A stretch of DNA of 64,000 nt from Candidatus Gastranaerophilales bacterium (GCA_944323655.1 CALUTL010000005.1:49221-113220), one strand, 5' to 3'. Shown: positions 50,285 through 60,109, counted from the first letter of the stretch. Numbers and translations: made by a program. Notes: generated from the letters alone by a model not told the origin.

Positions 50285-51094
50285 TTAATTCTTATTGTTA
50301 TTGTTCTTGTCTTTATCTTTGTTACCGTTTGATTGGTTAGGTTTTGAAGAATATTCCAAACATTGTCCGTTAACCTGATTACATCTGATGCAATTAGGAA
50401 TTGCCGTACAAGGTGTACAACTTATCCCATCCGGATACCAACCTTTTTTACACTTTTTGCACTTGTTATTTTTCACATCGCAATTATCACAATTTTCTCC
50501 GCATATACTTGAAAATCCCCCATCTTCATCGTCTGAAGAAAGGTTATAAGAACTCATCGCACCGCAGCTTTCGATTAATGTACCGTTTTTCTGAATTGCA
50601 AAAAGGCACAAATCTCTGCCGCCTTGATTTGGATTTTTCCCGCCGTTTACATCAGAAACAATCAAAAAAGCCGAAGGAGTTTCCGTAAAATTTTTCAACC
50701 CGAAAATCATCCCGTCCGGCGAAATCCACGAATACAAAATATCGCCATCCTCATTCCATATCGGAGCATTTGTGTCTGTAAATATGTATTCAGCAGGAAC
50801 ATTCGTCATTTCTTCATTTGGTTCTAGAAGTATACTAAAAACTTTACTAAGTTCACGCCTTGCACAATCCTTATTGTCAACACAACTTGCCAGTTTCGAT
50901 GTATCAAGCGAATAATTATCTTCCAAAGCCATAAACATCTTAAATCCGTTTGCTAAAACTGTTTCCGCTTTTTTAATCTGTACTTCAATAACTTTATCTT
51001 GATGTTTAGATATTAATGCCGGCAGAGTTAAAGCTGCCACAAGACCTATAACCCCTATCGTAATCAATACTTCCGCAAGTGTAAAACCAAACAT
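50285..51094 (-). CDS. Type IV prepilin-like protein with a cysteine-rich tail
   Basis: A 269-residue protein. It begins with a very short leader and prepilin signature MFG|FTLAEVLITIGVIGLVAAL, with Glu at position +5 after the predicted cleavage. The globular middle (about 30-190) has the ISPDGMIFGLKNF and SDVNGGKNPNQGGRDL pattern common in pseudopilins of this lineage. The final 75 residues hold ten cysteines (ICGENCDNCDVKNNKCKKC, then ISCTPC, NCIRC and GQC) like furin-type or EGF-like repeats, then an Asn/Lys/Asp tail. It should be assembled by a type IV pilus or type II secretion machine. Confidence 0.82.
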   Translation of the reverse strand: MFGFTLAEVLITIGVIGLVAALTLPALISKHQDKVIEVQIKKAETVLANGFKMFMALEDNYSLDTSKLASCVDNKDCARRELSKVFSILLEPNEEMTNVPAEYIFTDTNAPIWNEDGDILYSWISPDGMIFGLKNFTETPSAFLIVSDVNGGKNPNQGGRDLCLFAIQKNGTLIESCGAMSSYNLSSDDEDGGFSSICGENCDNCDVKNNKCKKCKKGWYPDGISCTPCTAIPNCIRCNQVNGQCLEYSSKPNQSNGNKDKDKNNNNKN

Positions 51095-51175
51095 CTTTCT
51101 TTTAATATACTGATTTTTTTCACAAATACCCCTTTAAATAAAAATAATTATATTTTTTTAATTAGGTCAACTAAT

Positions 51176-52408
51176 TTAAACAATATATTTTTTATTTTTC
51201 AATTCATCCGGCAAGAACTGCTGATAAACATCAGGCGCATCATGAGTGTAAACATAACCGATCCCAAAACCGTATTTTGAAGCATCTTTGTAATGAGCAT
51301 CTCTCAAGTGCATTGGAGGCGGGAAATCCTTACCGCTTTCAATATCAGCTAAAGCCGCATCAATTGCGCATATTGCTTTGTTATTTTTAGGGGCTTTTGC
51401 AACATAAATTACAGCCAGAGCTAACGGAATACGACCTTCAGGCAATCCCAGAAGTTCGACTGCCCTGTAAGCATTCACAGCAACATTCATAGCATTGGGA
51501 TCAGCAAGCCCGACATCTTCCGCCGCACAAACTATCAAACGCCTTGCAATAAACCTCGGATCTTCGCCTGCTGCAATCATTTTTGCAAGATAATAAATTG
51601 CCGCATCAGGGTCAGACCCTCTCAAACTCTTCTGAAAAGCCGAAGCACAATCATAATGTTCCTGCTGTGAATACCTTGTATTACGTTTCTGGCAAATTTC
51701 CTCTATTATTGAAACAGTCAAATTTCTTCTGTTATCTTTCAAATCACTGGCAAAATAAGCATTTTCAACAACATTCAGTGCATACCTTGCATCTCCTCTG
51801 GCAAGATTTACAATAAAATCCAAAACTCCGCTCTCACAATCCATTGCGGTATAGTGTTTGGCAAGATACGCAAACCCTTTTTTAATAATAGTTTTCATGC
51901 TCTCATCGTCAATAGAATTAAGCCTTATAACCTGCAATCTTGAAAGAAGCGCCGGAACCACCTGAAAAGAAGGGTTTTCCGTAGTTGAACCTATCAAAAA
52001 CAATGTGCCGTTTTCAAGATGAGGAAGAAGTGCATCCTGCTGGGTTTTCGAGTATCTGTGAATTTCATCAATAAACAAAATCGTTTTAACTCCGCTTCTC
52101 AAAGCATTTTTAGCGCTTTCAACGGCATCTTTTATATCTTTAACTCCCGAAGTTACAGCGGAAATTTCAATAAAATTTGCATTGGTCTTTGTTGCGATTA
52201 ACCTTGCAAGAGTAGTCTTCCCACACCCCGGAGTTCCCCACAAAATAATCGAAAATAATCTATTTGTCTTTAACAAATTCAAAATCGGACTGTTTGGCGA
52301 CACAACATTACTCTGCCCCAAAAACTCCTCAATAGTTTTCGGGCGCAAAATTTCCGCCAAAGGTATCTGTTTATTTTGATTTTCGAGTTCCGTAAAAAGA
52401 TTATTCAT
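51176..52408 (-). CDS. rarA: Replication-associated recombination ATPase RarA (MgsA)
   Basis: A 410-residue clamp-loader-like AAA+ protein. N-terminus PLAEILRPKTIEEFLGQ; Walker A LWGTPGCGKTTLA; Walker B TILFIDEIHRYSKTQQDALLPHLE; sensor 1 IGSTTENPSF; then the MgsA tetramerisation part (SLRGSDPDAAIYYLAKM, DVGLADPNAM, YVYTHDAP). It acts at stalled forks. A TGtTACAAT six bases before the ATG and no ribosome site suggest a leaderless mRNA. Confidence 0.95.
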   Translation of the reverse strand: MNNLFTELENQNKQIPLAEILRPKTIEEFLGQSNVVSPNSPILNLLKTNRLFSIILWGTPGCGKTTLARLIATKTNANFIEISAVTSGVKDIKDAVESAKNALRSGVKTILFIDEIHRYSKTQQDALLPHLENGTLFLIGSTTENPSFQVVPALLSRLQVIRLNSIDDESMKTIIKKGFAYLAKHYTAMDCESGVLDFIVNLARGDARYALNVVENAYFASDLKDNRRNLTVSIIEEICQKRNTRYSQQEHYDCASAFQKSLRGSDPDAAIYYLAKMIAAGEDPRFIARRLIVCAAEDVGLADPNAMNVAVNAYRAVELLGLPEGRIPLALAVIYVAKAPKNNKAICAIDAALADIESGKDFPPPMHLRDAHYKDASKYGFGIGYVYTHDAPDVYQQFLPDELKNKKYIV

Positions 52409-52443
52409 AGTATAATTGTAACATCAAAATGAAAGGGCGGTTA
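52409..52443. promoter_or_regulatory. Overlapping divergent promoters of rarA and the solute-binding protein gene
   Basis: On the minus strand, TGtTACAAT (hexamer 52415-52420) sits six bases before the rarA ATG. On the plus strand, TATAAT (52411-52416) precedes the solute-binding gene. The two -10 elements overlap, so polymerase binding on one strand should exclude the other. Confidence 0.5.
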
Positions 52444-53670
52444 ATGAGAAAATTTTTACTTATTCTGATAATTGTTTTTCTGCTGATGCTTACGGCACCC
52501 TTGAGCAATTTCAAACATCAAAACCAATCTGAAAACGAAGTTATTGTCTGGACGCTTCAGATGAGCGACTTTGCGGACTATATGAATAACGTCATCAAAG
52601 AATTTGAAGCCCAAAATTCCAATATTAAAATTAAATGGATAGACGTTCCGTTTTCTGAAGGCGAAAAACGAACCCTTGCTTCAGTCCTAAGCGACACGCC
52701 GCCGGATTTAATCAACCTTAACCCCGACTTTTCCGCAACTCTTGCCCAAAAAGGAACTCTTTACGAAATTCCTCAAGAAAATCTTTCACAATTCAACAAC
52801 GGAATCTTAAACTCTCTTAAATACAAAGGAAAACTCTACTCTATTCCTTGGTATGCCACTTCTGCTGTCACAATTTATAATAAAGACTTAATCGAAAAAT
52901 CAGGAATAAAAGTTCCAGAAACTTATGAAGAACTTAAAAATTCGGCTAAAACCGTAAGAGAAAAAACAAACTCGTACATTTTTCTGCCAAACATAACCGA
53001 AAATGACACCATGCTAAGGATTCTCAATAAATACGGAATAAATTCTTACGAAAATATAAATTCAGAAAAATCAAAAGAAATATTTGAGATGTTCAAATAC
53101 CTTTACCAGGAAAATCTGATTCCGAAAGAAAGTATAACCCAAACTCATCGAGAGGCTTTAGAAAAATACATGTCAGGCAACATTGTACTCTTTCAAGCCG
53201 GCGCAAACTTCTTAAATATGATAAAAGAAAATGCACCCTCAACTTATGCAGTGACTGATGTTGCACCGCAATTAAAGGGGGAACTGGGACAAAACGACTT
53301 TTCACTGATGAATTTTGTAATACCGCTTCGTGCAAAGCATAAAGACGAAGCCCTTAAATTTGCACTTTTTTTGACAAACAAAGAAAACCAGCTTGAACTT
53401 GCAAAGCTTACAAATGTAATCGCAGTAAACAACCAAGCCTTAAACGATAATTTTTACAAAACCTATGACAATACAGATTTGATGTCAAAAGCCCGCACAA
53501 TAAGCGCAAAACAGCTTAACAAAGTAGAACCTGTCATGCACTCAAACAGAAACCAAAAAGATATTAACAATCTGATTAATTCTTCCGTTCAAGAAATTCT
53601 TCTGGATAAATCAGCCACCGACCGCATTCTGGATAAAGTATCGAAAGAATGGAAAATTCTTATTGACTAA
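52444..53670 (+). CDS. Extracellular solute-binding protein (family 1)
   Basis: The start at 52444 begins a signal peptide (MRKFLLILIIVFLLMLTAPL) and has GGGCGG upstream; an in-frame ATG at 52429 is possible. The mature protein (about 385 residues) follows the MalE/UgpB-like pattern: VIVWTLQMSDFADYMNNVIKEFE, TPPDLINLNPDF-like 'DTPPDLINLNPDF', YSIPWYATSAVTIYNKDL, and ALKFALFLTNKENQLELAK. It would bind a sugar or similar solute for an ABC importer. No permease or ATPase gene is adjacent. The signal lacks a lipobox cysteine. Confidence 0.88.
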   Translation: MRKFLLILIIVFLLMLTAPLSNFKHQNQSENEVIVWTLQMSDFADYMNNVIKEFEAQNSNIKIKWIDVPFSEGEKRTLASVLSDTPPDLINLNPDFSATLAQKGTLYEIPQENLSQFNNGILNSLKYKGKLYSIPWYATSAVTIYNKDLIEKSGIKVPETYEELKNSAKTVREKTNSYIFLPNITENDTMLRILNKYGINSYENINSEKSKEIFEMFKYLYQENLIPKESITQTHREALEKYMSGNIVLFQAGANFLNMIKENAPSTYAVTDVAPQLKGELGQNDFSLMNFVIPLRAKHKDEALKFALFLTNKENQLELAKLTNVIAVNNQALNDNFYKTYDNTDLMSKARTISAKQLNKVEPVMHSNRNQKDINNLINSSVQEILLDKSATDRILDKVSKEWKILID

Positions 53671-54113
53671 CAAACAAAATGTCTGCGGGTACAAAAACTA
53701 AAGCTATGAGCCGTCGGCACCGGTGTAAAAAATCCGAAAGTCGGCATCGGCATTGCAAAACACCCGCCAAATATTGAAGGGCCGAATACTCCGCCTCCAT
53801 ACCAGCCGGCATAAGGTCCTGCAATAGAGCTTAACATTGATGCATTCATCAGACCGACAGTTCCCGCCTGATTTGCTGCTTGACTGCCGTAACCGGTCAG
53901 GTTGTTAACCATAAAGCCTAAATTGCTGCCTGTTACTCTTCGCATATCATAAGCAACATTATTCCTAAATATGCCATTCATGACATTCATAGAATAATTC
54001 ATGGTTGCAGTCGCAGGATCAACACCATTGTTTTTGTCACGAAGTAACCCCGCGGTACTCCCGAGTATGGCATTAATATTACTCAATATGTAGTTCGTTT
54101 CCGGTAAACCCAT
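53667..54113 (-). CDS. Hypothetical protein
   Basis: A 148-residue protein rich in Asn, Gly and Ala with a Gly/Phe/Pro-rich C-terminus (YGGGVFGPSIFGGCFAMPM) and Cys residues near the end. No family recognised, no signal peptide. Its last four bases overlap the convergent solute-binding gene. AGAGAGA and a TATAAT lie upstream of the ATG. Confidence 0.6.
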   Translation of the reverse strand: MGLPETNYILSNINAILGSTAGLLRDKNNGVDPATATMNYSMNVMNGIFRNNVAYDMRRVTGSNLGFMVNNLTGYGSQAANQAGTVGLMNASMLSSIAGPYAGWYGGGVFGPSIFGGCFAMPMPTFGFFTPVPTAHSFSFCTRRHFVC

Positions 54114-54286
54114 AGTTTATCTCTCTATTATATATCTCGTATATATATTAAAAATATTATTCCCGAAAAATTGCCATGATTTTGATTAATTGTAAAGTAA
54201 TATTAAGAAAAAGTTTTTAGAAATTAAAGTTTACCCTCTAAATAGCCGATAAAAAGAGAGGAAATGTTTAAAAGGGAAACAAAGCA

Positions 54287-54793
54287 ATGGCTCTAAATGT
54301 TTACAATCAAAACTACAAACTTGGCATCGACACTTCCGTTCTCAAGCAGGTATCACAAGAAATCTTAAAGAGAGCGGAAGCGAAGAATAGCCAATATCAA
54401 GTAAACAATTCATTCGGAAGTGTTTTAAGAGCGACCGATATGGGCGTTGATTTGTACAAAGGTAATGTTGACACACAAGTTGCGAAACAAATTGCACTTA
54501 ACAACAGCGGTTTACAAATTCAATTGAGTGAAAATGCACAAAAAGCAATACAATTCTTAAACTCACAAGCCGCACAAACTGTTGCAAAAAATGTCGAAGG
54601 TAAAATGACAATTTCTGTAAACGAAGCGCCTGCCCAACAACAAACACAAGCAGCTCATGCATTTAAAGGCATTATAAGCAACAAAACAAGCAAAGACAAA
54701 AGCGGTTCAAATCCTTTCTATCACGGAGAATTGCTGATGCAAAATTCCGAAAAGGGTGAAAAAACCGAAGAAATAAAAAGTATCTTTGATTAA
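54287..54793 (+). CDS. Hypothetical protein
   Basis: A 168-residue, probably cytoplasmic, helical protein rich in Gln, Asn and Ser (for example LKQVSQEILKRAEAKNSQYQ and SENAQKAIQFLNSQAAQ). Family unknown. AAAGGGAAA lies about ten bases before the ATG. No membrane segments. Confidence 0.65.
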   Translation: MALNVYNQNYKLGIDTSVLKQVSQEILKRAEAKNSQYQVNNSFGSVLRATDMGVDLYKGNVDTQVAKQIALNNSGLQIQLSENAQKAIQFLNSQAAQTVAKNVEGKMTISVNEAPAQQQTQAAHAFKGIISNKTSKDKSGSNPFYHGELLMQNSEKGEKTEEIKSIFD

Positions 54794-54823
54794 CGGATTT
54801 AACAGCGCAAACGGAACTTAATT

Positions 54824-55201
54824 TTATTCGGGACTATCCGTTTCCTGCGCAGAACTTAATTTCTCAATATCGTCCCCGTGTTCATCTTTTTTTTGTTTAT
54901 TTTGTTGATTATTTTTATTTTTTTCGTCAAGAACAAGCTGTTTTTTCTTGGCATTTATAACATTTGCAACATTCATCATAGCAAGAGAATTTAGAGTTGC
55001 ACGAAGAACAGCGCTTCTGTCCATATATTTTTCGGACTCATTTTGTTCTTCTTCTTCCTCTCTTTTTTGCTGTGCAAAATACTCTCCGCCCTGCCCCATT
55101 TTATCATCCTGAGTTCTTGCGGCAGTGCCAGAGATATCACCGCTCTTAAAATTGAAAGAGCCGCCAATCCCAAAAAATCCTGCTGACCTGTTATCGACCA
55201 T
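54824..55201 (-). CDS. Hypothetical hydrophilic protein
   Basis: A 125-residue very polar protein with FFGIGGSFNFKSGDISG near the start, a Glu-rich helix (KREEEEEQNESEK), SAVLRATLNSLAMMNVANVI and a Lys/Asn/Gln-rich tail. No family recognised. GAGGG precedes the ATG, and AGTGTGCGAGGG lies upstream as in other lineage-type genes here. Confidence 0.6.
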   Translation of the reverse strand: MVDNRSAGFFGIGGSFNFKSGDISGTAARTQDDKMGQGGEYFAQQKREEEEEQNESEKYMDRSAVLRATLNSLAMMNVANVINAKKKQLVLDEKNKNNQQNKQKKDEHGDDIEKLSSAQETDSPE

Positions 55202-55357
55202 ATTTTCTACCCTCGCACACTTTTATAAATGTGTTATTCGTTTTCTGCGTGTTTACCAGAGTATAGCTTATTCAACGCTATATTAACTCATCTAAATAAA
55301 TTATTTTGCTACATTATTAATAAAAATTTACATTTTTTTATTTTCAAAAAGCACGAC

Positions 55358-55386
55358 TTGAAAAAGCTATAAGAGTATTTTATAAT
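55358..55386 (+). promoter_or_regulatory. rnpB promoter
   Basis: TTGAAA (55358-55363), exactly 17 bp, TATAAT (55381-55386). The predicted start at about 55393 coincides with the 5' end of the RNase P RNA. Confidence 0.85.
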
Positions 55387-55396
55387 CACGATTAAT

Positions 55397-55800
55397 AAAG
55401 CAGCCGGATAATCGCGCATTGCGCCGGCAGTGTGAAGTGGAAACACAAAGCACAAGTGACTGTAAAAGTTTATACAGTCGGCCGACAATGTGAGGAAAGT
55501 CCGTGCATCCAAGGACAGATCGCCGGAGAAACTCCGGACGGCGCAAGCCGGTGGATTAGGACCACAGAAAACATACTGCTAACGGCTTTTTCAAGTACGA
55601 GCGATGGTGCAACGGCGAGGTAAGAGCTCACCGGCGATGTCGAGAGGCATCGGCCAGGCAACCCCCGATAGGATGCAAGATTAACTCGAAGGTTTTAAAG
55701 GCTGTCCGCCCACTTCGGAAATATCGCTTGAGATTACGGGTAACCGTAATACCAGACAGATGATTATCTATAAACAGAACACGGCTTACGGGCTGCTTTA
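55397..55800 (+). ncRNA. rnpB: RNase P RNA (type A)
   Basis: The catalytic RNA that removes 5' leaders from tRNA precursors. Conserved elements are GAGGAAAGTCCGTGC (about 55491-55505, CR I) and CAGAACACGGCTTACGG near the 3' end (CR V), with central ACGGCGAGGTAAGAGCTCACC and GGCAACCCC blocks. The P1 helix pairs AAAGCAGCC (55397-55405) with GGCTGCTTT (55791-55799), giving a length of about 404 nt. A T-rich run follows P1. ORFs that appear inside it are not genes. Confidence 0.95.
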
Positions 55801-55811
55801 TTTTTTATTTT

Positions 55812-56391
55812 GGTGCGTCAAACGACGCACCCTACATTAAACTTTTTTTATGTCAAATTATTCTAAAATTTTCGATTTAAAATACTCGCCCTTCACGAAG
55901 TGAGCAAACATTGTTTTGTTTCACAACTTCATAAGCAAGCTTTGTCTGAGCGAAGCGAGTTTGCTTGCTTTAGGTGAAACAATTACAAATGATTAGCGAA
56001 CGTAGTGCAGGGCGTGGTTTGCGTCGCTTTTCCACAAAAGCGACTGCCGTCTGCACAAGACCCGCCGGAGGCTTTATTAATACATTTTTCGGTGCGTCAA
56101 ACGACGCACCCTACATTAAACTTTTTTTATGTCAAATTATTCTAAAATTTTCGATTTAAAATACTCGCCCTTCACGAAGTGAGCAAACATTGTTTTGTTT
56201 CACAACTTCATAAGCAAGCTTTGTCTGAGCGAAGCGAGTTTGCTTGCTTTAGGTGAAACAATTACAAATGATTAGCGAACGTAGTGCAGGGCGTGGTTTG
56301 CGTCGCTTTTCCACAAAAGCGACTGCCGTCTGCACAAGACCCGCCGGAGGCTTTATTAATACATTTTTCGGTGCGTCAAACGACGCACCCT
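55812..56391. repeat. 279-bp tandem duplication plus partial third copy
   Basis: Two apparently identical copies, 55812-56090 and 56091-56369, and the first 22 bases of a third at 56370-56391, exact period 279. Each copy begins with the palindrome GGTGCGTC-AAAC-GACGCACC. Inside are further inverted repeats: TTGTTTCAC paired with GTGAAACAA, AAGCAAGC with GCTTGCTT nested within it, and GTCGCTTTT with AAAAGCGAC. No convincing ORF is present. It directly follows rnpB and precedes the 3' end of thrC. It may be a palindromic intergenic element or a non-coding structured RNA. Confidence 0.9.
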
Positions 56392-56418
56392 GCTATATAA
56401 TTAAAATTTAAAACCAAA

Positions 56419-57486
56419 CTATATATTCATAGCTCTTAAAATATCCGTCATATCTGACGTTGTCTTTTTAACGTCGGCATTTGAATATTTAATCGCATTA
56501 TCAGGATCTTTCAAACCGTTTCCTGTCAGAATACAAACGATTTTAGAACCTTCCTTAATCTGGTCTTTAACCTTGATTAATCCTGCAACTGAAGCTGCAC
56601 TTGCCGGTTCTGCCAAAACTCCCTCAGCTGAGGCGATAAGTTTGTAAGCTTTTACGATTTCTTCATCAGTTACAAAGTTAATCATACCGTTACTTTCATC
56701 ACGAGCAGCTTCTGCAAACTTCCAGCTTGCAGGATTTCCGATTCTGATTGCTGTTGCTAAAGTTTCGGGTTTCAAAATTCTTTCGCCCTTAACTATTGCA
56801 GCGGCACCCTCGGCTTCAAATCCCATCATCTTTGGTAGAGCTGGGATTTTACCCAAATTGTACCATTCTTTATAACCTTTCCAGTAAGCGGTTATGTTTC
56901 CTGCGTTTCCGACAGGGATAAAATGATAATCTGGCGCTTGACCAAGTGAATTTATAATCTCAAATGCACCAGTTTTTTGTCCTTCTATTCTGTACGGGTT
57001 AACCGAATTTACCAGAGTAATCGGGTATTCATCGGCAATTTTCCTTACCAATTCAAGCGCTTCATCAAAATTCCCCTGAATTGCAATAATTTCTGCCCCG
57101 TACATCATGGCTTGAGATAATTTGCCAAGTGCAATATAACCGTCAGGTATAAGCACAAAAGTTCTCATGCCTGCCTTTGCACCGTATGCAGCGGCTGACG
57201 CTGAGGTGTTTCCTGTTGATGCGCAAATGATAGCGCTTGCGCCATCCTCTTTTGCTTTTGAAACCGCCATTGTCATACCGCGATCTTTAAAGCTTCCTGT
57301 CGGGTTGCAACCTTCAAATTTTAAATAAATTTCAGCATCAAGTCCGATTTTTTTTGCCAAATTTTCTGCCTTAATTAAAGGAGTATTACCTTCATTCAAT
57401 GTAACGACAGGGGTTTTATCGCTTACAGGCAGGTATTCTCTAAATGTATTTATCAACCCTTGATAGTATTTTTTTTCAGTCATCAT
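56419..57486 (-). CDS. thrC: Threonine synthase
   Basis: A 355-residue PLP enzyme of the short (class II-like) threonine synthase group. The PLP lysine is in [11 protein letters not shown] (about residue 67), with [17 protein letters not shown] binding the phosphate and [15 protein letters not shown] further on. It converts O-phosphohomoserine to threonine. Two adjacent ATG codons are possible starts, with GAGGAT upstream. It lies 13 bp downstream of hom, forming a hom-thrC operon; thrB is not seen. Confidence 0.95.
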   Translation of the reverse strand: MMTEKKYYQGLINTFREYLPVSDKTPVVTLNEGNTPLIKAENLAKKIGLDAEIYLKFEGCNPTGSFKDRGMTMAVSKAKEDGASAIICASTGNTSASAAAYGAKAGMRTFVLIPDGYIALGKLSQAMMYGAEIIAIQGNFDEALELVRKIADEYPITLVNSVNPYRIEGQKTGAFEIINSLGQAPDYHFIPVGNAGNITAYWKGYKEWYNLGKIPALPKMMGFEAEGAAAIVKGERILKPETLATAIRIGNPASWKFAEAARDESNGMINFVTDEEIVKAYKLIASAEGVLAEPASAASVAGLIKVKDQIKEGSKIVCILTGNGLKDPDNAIKYSNADVKKTTSDMTDILRAMNI

Positions 57487-57499
57487 ACTTAATATCCTC

Positions 57500-58777
57500 T
57501 TATACCTGAACTCTTATCAGGCTGTTAACTTTATTGATAAACTTATCTTTTTCAAAAGCATCAACGGCTCTTCGCATATTCTTTTCCAATGCCAATTCAG
57601 TGATTACGGTAATATTTGCAGTATTGTCCTCATCAACGCCGCGCTGGACTATACTTTGTAAGCTGATGTCATTTTCTGCGCAAATTCTTCCGATTGTACC
57701 GATTACACCTTTATTGTTTTTTGCATTAATCGAAAGGTAATATTTGTTCATTGTATCTTTAATATTTATACAATCAGCCATTTCATCATGCCTGCACCTC
57801 ATCATCGGAAGCAGGTAATCCGTTTTGCCAAGTTCGGCAACTATCGCCAAAATATCGCCTACAACAGAGCTTGCCGTCGGAAATTCTCCTGCCCCCGGGC
57901 CTGACAGGGTAATATCACCTATCGGATGTCCTGAAAGGCTTACGGCATTTGTTACATAATCAATGTGCGCTAAAGTAGATTTTTTTGAAATTAACATCGG
58001 ATGAACTCTTACATCGGCTTTTCCGTCCTCGTTCAATGTGGCTGAAGCTATAAGCTTTATTTTATACCCTAAATCATTTGCCGCATGCATATCCTGCGCT
58101 CTGATTTTGGTTATACCTTCACGATAGACATTGTCTAACTTTATCCGTTTTCTAAATGCTATTGTTGCAAGGGTTGTAATCTTGTAAGCAGCGTCAAAGC
58201 CCTCAACATCACCTGTCGGATCAGTTTCTGCATATCCTAATTCTTGCGCTTCTTTTAAAACATCCTCATAAGACGCTCCCTGAACATCCATTTTTGTCAG
58301 AATGTAATTCGTTGTGCCGTTCAATATGGCTTCAATCTTTTTAATCTTATTACCTGCCATAATAGTCTTTATCGGCATTATCAAAGGAATTCCGCCTGCA
58401 ATCGCTGCTTCATATAGAACAACTTTATTATATTTTTCGGCATAATTAAAAAGTTCCTCGCCGTGTTTTGCAAGAAGTTCCTTGTTTGCTGTCACTATAT
58501 GTTTGCCATTCTTAATCGCCGTCTTTATCAAATCAAATGCCGGCTGAACTCCGCCTATAAGTTCACATACAATATCAATTTCAGGATCAGTCGCAACTTC
58601 GTAACTGTCTTCAGTCAAAATTGATTTGTCCAAATTCTCAATATTACGAGGTTTGTTTATATTCTTTACCCCGATTTTTGTAATTTCTATATCTTCATAA
58701 GGCTCTAAAGTCTTGTAAACACCTGTTCCGACAGTGCCTAATCCGATTAACCCGATTTTAATTTTCTTCTTTTCCAT
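57500..58777 (-). CDS. hom: Homoserine dehydrogenase
   Basis: A 425-residue protein: NAD(P)-binding domain ([17 protein letters not shown]), catalytic domain ([48 protein letters not shown]) and a C-terminal ACT domain (about 345-420) that normally mediates threonine feedback. It makes homoserine from aspartate semialdehyde. Upstream, TGcTAGAAT sits six bases before the ATG without a ribosome site, so the operon mRNA is probably leaderless. Confidence 0.96.
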   Translation of the reverse strand: MEKKKIKIGLIGLGTVGTGVYKTLEPYEDIEITKIGVKNINKPRNIENLDKSILTEDSYEVATDPEIDIVCELIGGVQPAFDLIKTAIKNGKHIVTANKELLAKHGEELFNYAEKYNKVVLYEAAIAGGIPLIMPIKTIMAGNKIKKIEAILNGTTNYILTKMDVQGASYEDVLKEAQELGYAETDPTGDVEGFDAAYKITTLATIAFRKRIKLDNVYREGITKIRAQDMHAANDLGYKIKLIASATLNEDGKADVRVHPMLISKKSTLAHIDYVTNAVSLSGHPIGDITLSGPGAGEFPTASSVVGDILAIVAELGKTDYLLPMMRCRHDEMADCINIKDTMNKYYLSINAKNNKGVIGTIGRICAENDISLQSIVQRGVDEDNTANITVITELALEKNMRRAVDAFEKDKFINKVNSLIRVQV

Positions 58778-58783
58778 AAGAAA

Positions 58784-58789
58784 ATTCTA
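58784..58789 (-). promoter_or_regulatory. -10 element of leaderless hom-thrC operon
   Basis: Extended -10 TGcTAGAAT on the minus strand (hexamer 58784-58789), six bases before the hom ATG at 58775-58777; no ribosome site. Confidence 0.55.
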
Positions 58790-58808
58790 GCACAAAAATA
58801 ATAAAAAC

Positions 58809-59093
58809 CTAATGTGCTAATGCACGTTTAATCTTCGCAATTATCTTCAGCAAAAACTTTTTGAAAGTAAAACGATATTCTTCAGGAATTTCGATTTCTT
58901 TGCGGCTCACAAACATGTCAGGTTCCTGCTTTTTACCAAAAATACTTTCATCCTGCAAAAATTTCTTTTCTTTTTCTTCTTCCTGTCTTTCGCGCTGCAT
59001 ATAACCAAGATTACCGCCTCCGCCGTCGTTATTCATGTTGGCGGCTTCTCTGATTACAGGTTTGACGCTCAGTACATTTGCATCGAAACTCAT
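58809..59093 (-). CDS. Small hypothetical protein
   Basis: The start at 59093 (MSFDANVLSVKPVIREAAN) is preferred because AGGTGG lies upstream; a longer in-frame start at 59198 has no ribosome site. The 94-residue product has a Gly/Asn stretch (NNDGGGGNLGYMQ), a Glu/Lys-rich helix and a basic C-terminus (FKKFLLKIIAKIKRALAH). Family unknown. Confidence 0.6.
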   Translation of the reverse strand: MSFDANVLSVKPVIREAANMNNDGGGGNLGYMQRERQEEEKEKKFLQDESIFGKKQEPDMFVSRKEIEIPEEYRFTFKKFLLKIIAKIKRALAH

Positions 59094-59227
59094 TTTTCCA
59101 CCTAAGTTTACGATTTTTCGAATTTCCTTATAGGATTTAATCCGAACTTTCGCAATCCTTTCTTGTTTTTCCCTTATATATATAAAGTATTTTTTCATGA
59201 AGAAATGTTACGATTTTTGGAAAAATT

Positions 59228-60109
59228 TTACACTTCTTCATATTTGTATATCGGCGGCAGTTTGAATTTTATTATATTGAACAACTTACACTCTCTTCTT
59301 GTGCTACGGTATCTGACTTTTAATACCGTAATTCCCAAAAACTTATACTTACGAACTTTATGCCAAGTTTTTGGGAAATTTATATTATTAGATTTTAAAA
59401 ACTCAAACATCTTATTTTGTGTATATTTTACATCCTGTTTCATCTTTAAAGATTTGGTTTTAACTATTGAATTTTCATTACGCCTGTCATAATTGTATAA
59501 AGTCCCCGGAACCGTCACAAACTTTTTTGAATAATATAGAGTTTCCATCGTAAAACTTATATCTTCCTGCATGTGTATACCCGCTTCAAATTCAATTTTT
59601 CTATTTTTTATAAATGCTGTTCTATATATTTTATTCCATACATTACATGTCTCTGGAACATCACAAAGGTAGAATTTTCTTTCTGCATCGTCCACACAAC
59701 ACTCTTTTGTATATTTCAGCATGTAATTTTCTCGTGAATATTTACGATATACCTTTATTCCGCAAGCCGCAATATCCGCATCATACTTTTGGGCTGCTGC
59801 ATAAAGTTTTTCATAAAAATCTATATCCAACCAATCATCAGAATCCACAAATCCGATATATTCACCCTGCGCCATTAAAATTCCTTTATTTCGTGAAACG
59901 GAAGGGCCTGAATTTTCTTGATTGATAATTTTTATCCTTAAATCCTTTTTGGCGTAATCTTCTAAAATCTGAAGACTATTATCCGGAGATCCGTCATTTA
60001 CGCAGATTATCTCTATATCTTTTAATGTCTGATTAATTATGCTGTCCAAGCATCTCGGTAAAAACCTCTCCACTTTATAAACCGGTACTATTACACTAAC
60101 CTTAGGCAT
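59228..60109 (-). CDS. Family 2 glycosyltransferase
   Basis: A 293-residue GT-A fold transferase. PKVSVIVPVYKVERFLPRCLDSI opens the domain, with EIICVNDGSPDNS for nucleotide binding and YIGFVDSDDWLD as the metal-binding motif. The C-terminal part (from about 225) is basic and shorter than in full-length relatives, and may contact the membrane. It probably adds a sugar to LPS or a surface glycan; donor and acceptor are unknown. Ribosome site GAGGA. It is isolated, not in a glycan cluster. Confidence 0.9.
   Translation of the reverse strand: MPKVSVIVPVYKVERFLPRCLDSIINQTLKDIEIICVNDGSPDNSLQILEDYAKKDLRIKIINQENSGPSVSRNKGILMAQGEYIGFVDSDDWLDIDFYEKLYAAAQKYDADIAACGIKVYRKYSRENYMLKYTKECCVDDAERKFYLCDVPETCNVWNKIYRTAFIKNRKIEFEAGIHMQEDISFTMETLYYSKKFVTVPGTLYNYDRRNENSIVKTKSLKMKQDVKYTQNKMFEFLKSNNINFPKTWHKVRKYKFLGITVLKVRYRSTRRECKLFNIIKFKLPPIYKYEEV

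Noticed and set aside
55432..55661. ORFs on both strands inside the rnpB region
   Set aside because: They fall within the folded RNase P RNA and have no ribosome sites.
55974..56159. 61-codon ORF across the 279-bp repeat junction
   Set aside because: It spans palindromic repeat sequence, has no ribosome site and its product looks random.
55812..56391. CRISPR array
   Set aside because: The repeat unit is 279 bp with no spacers and no cas genes nearby.
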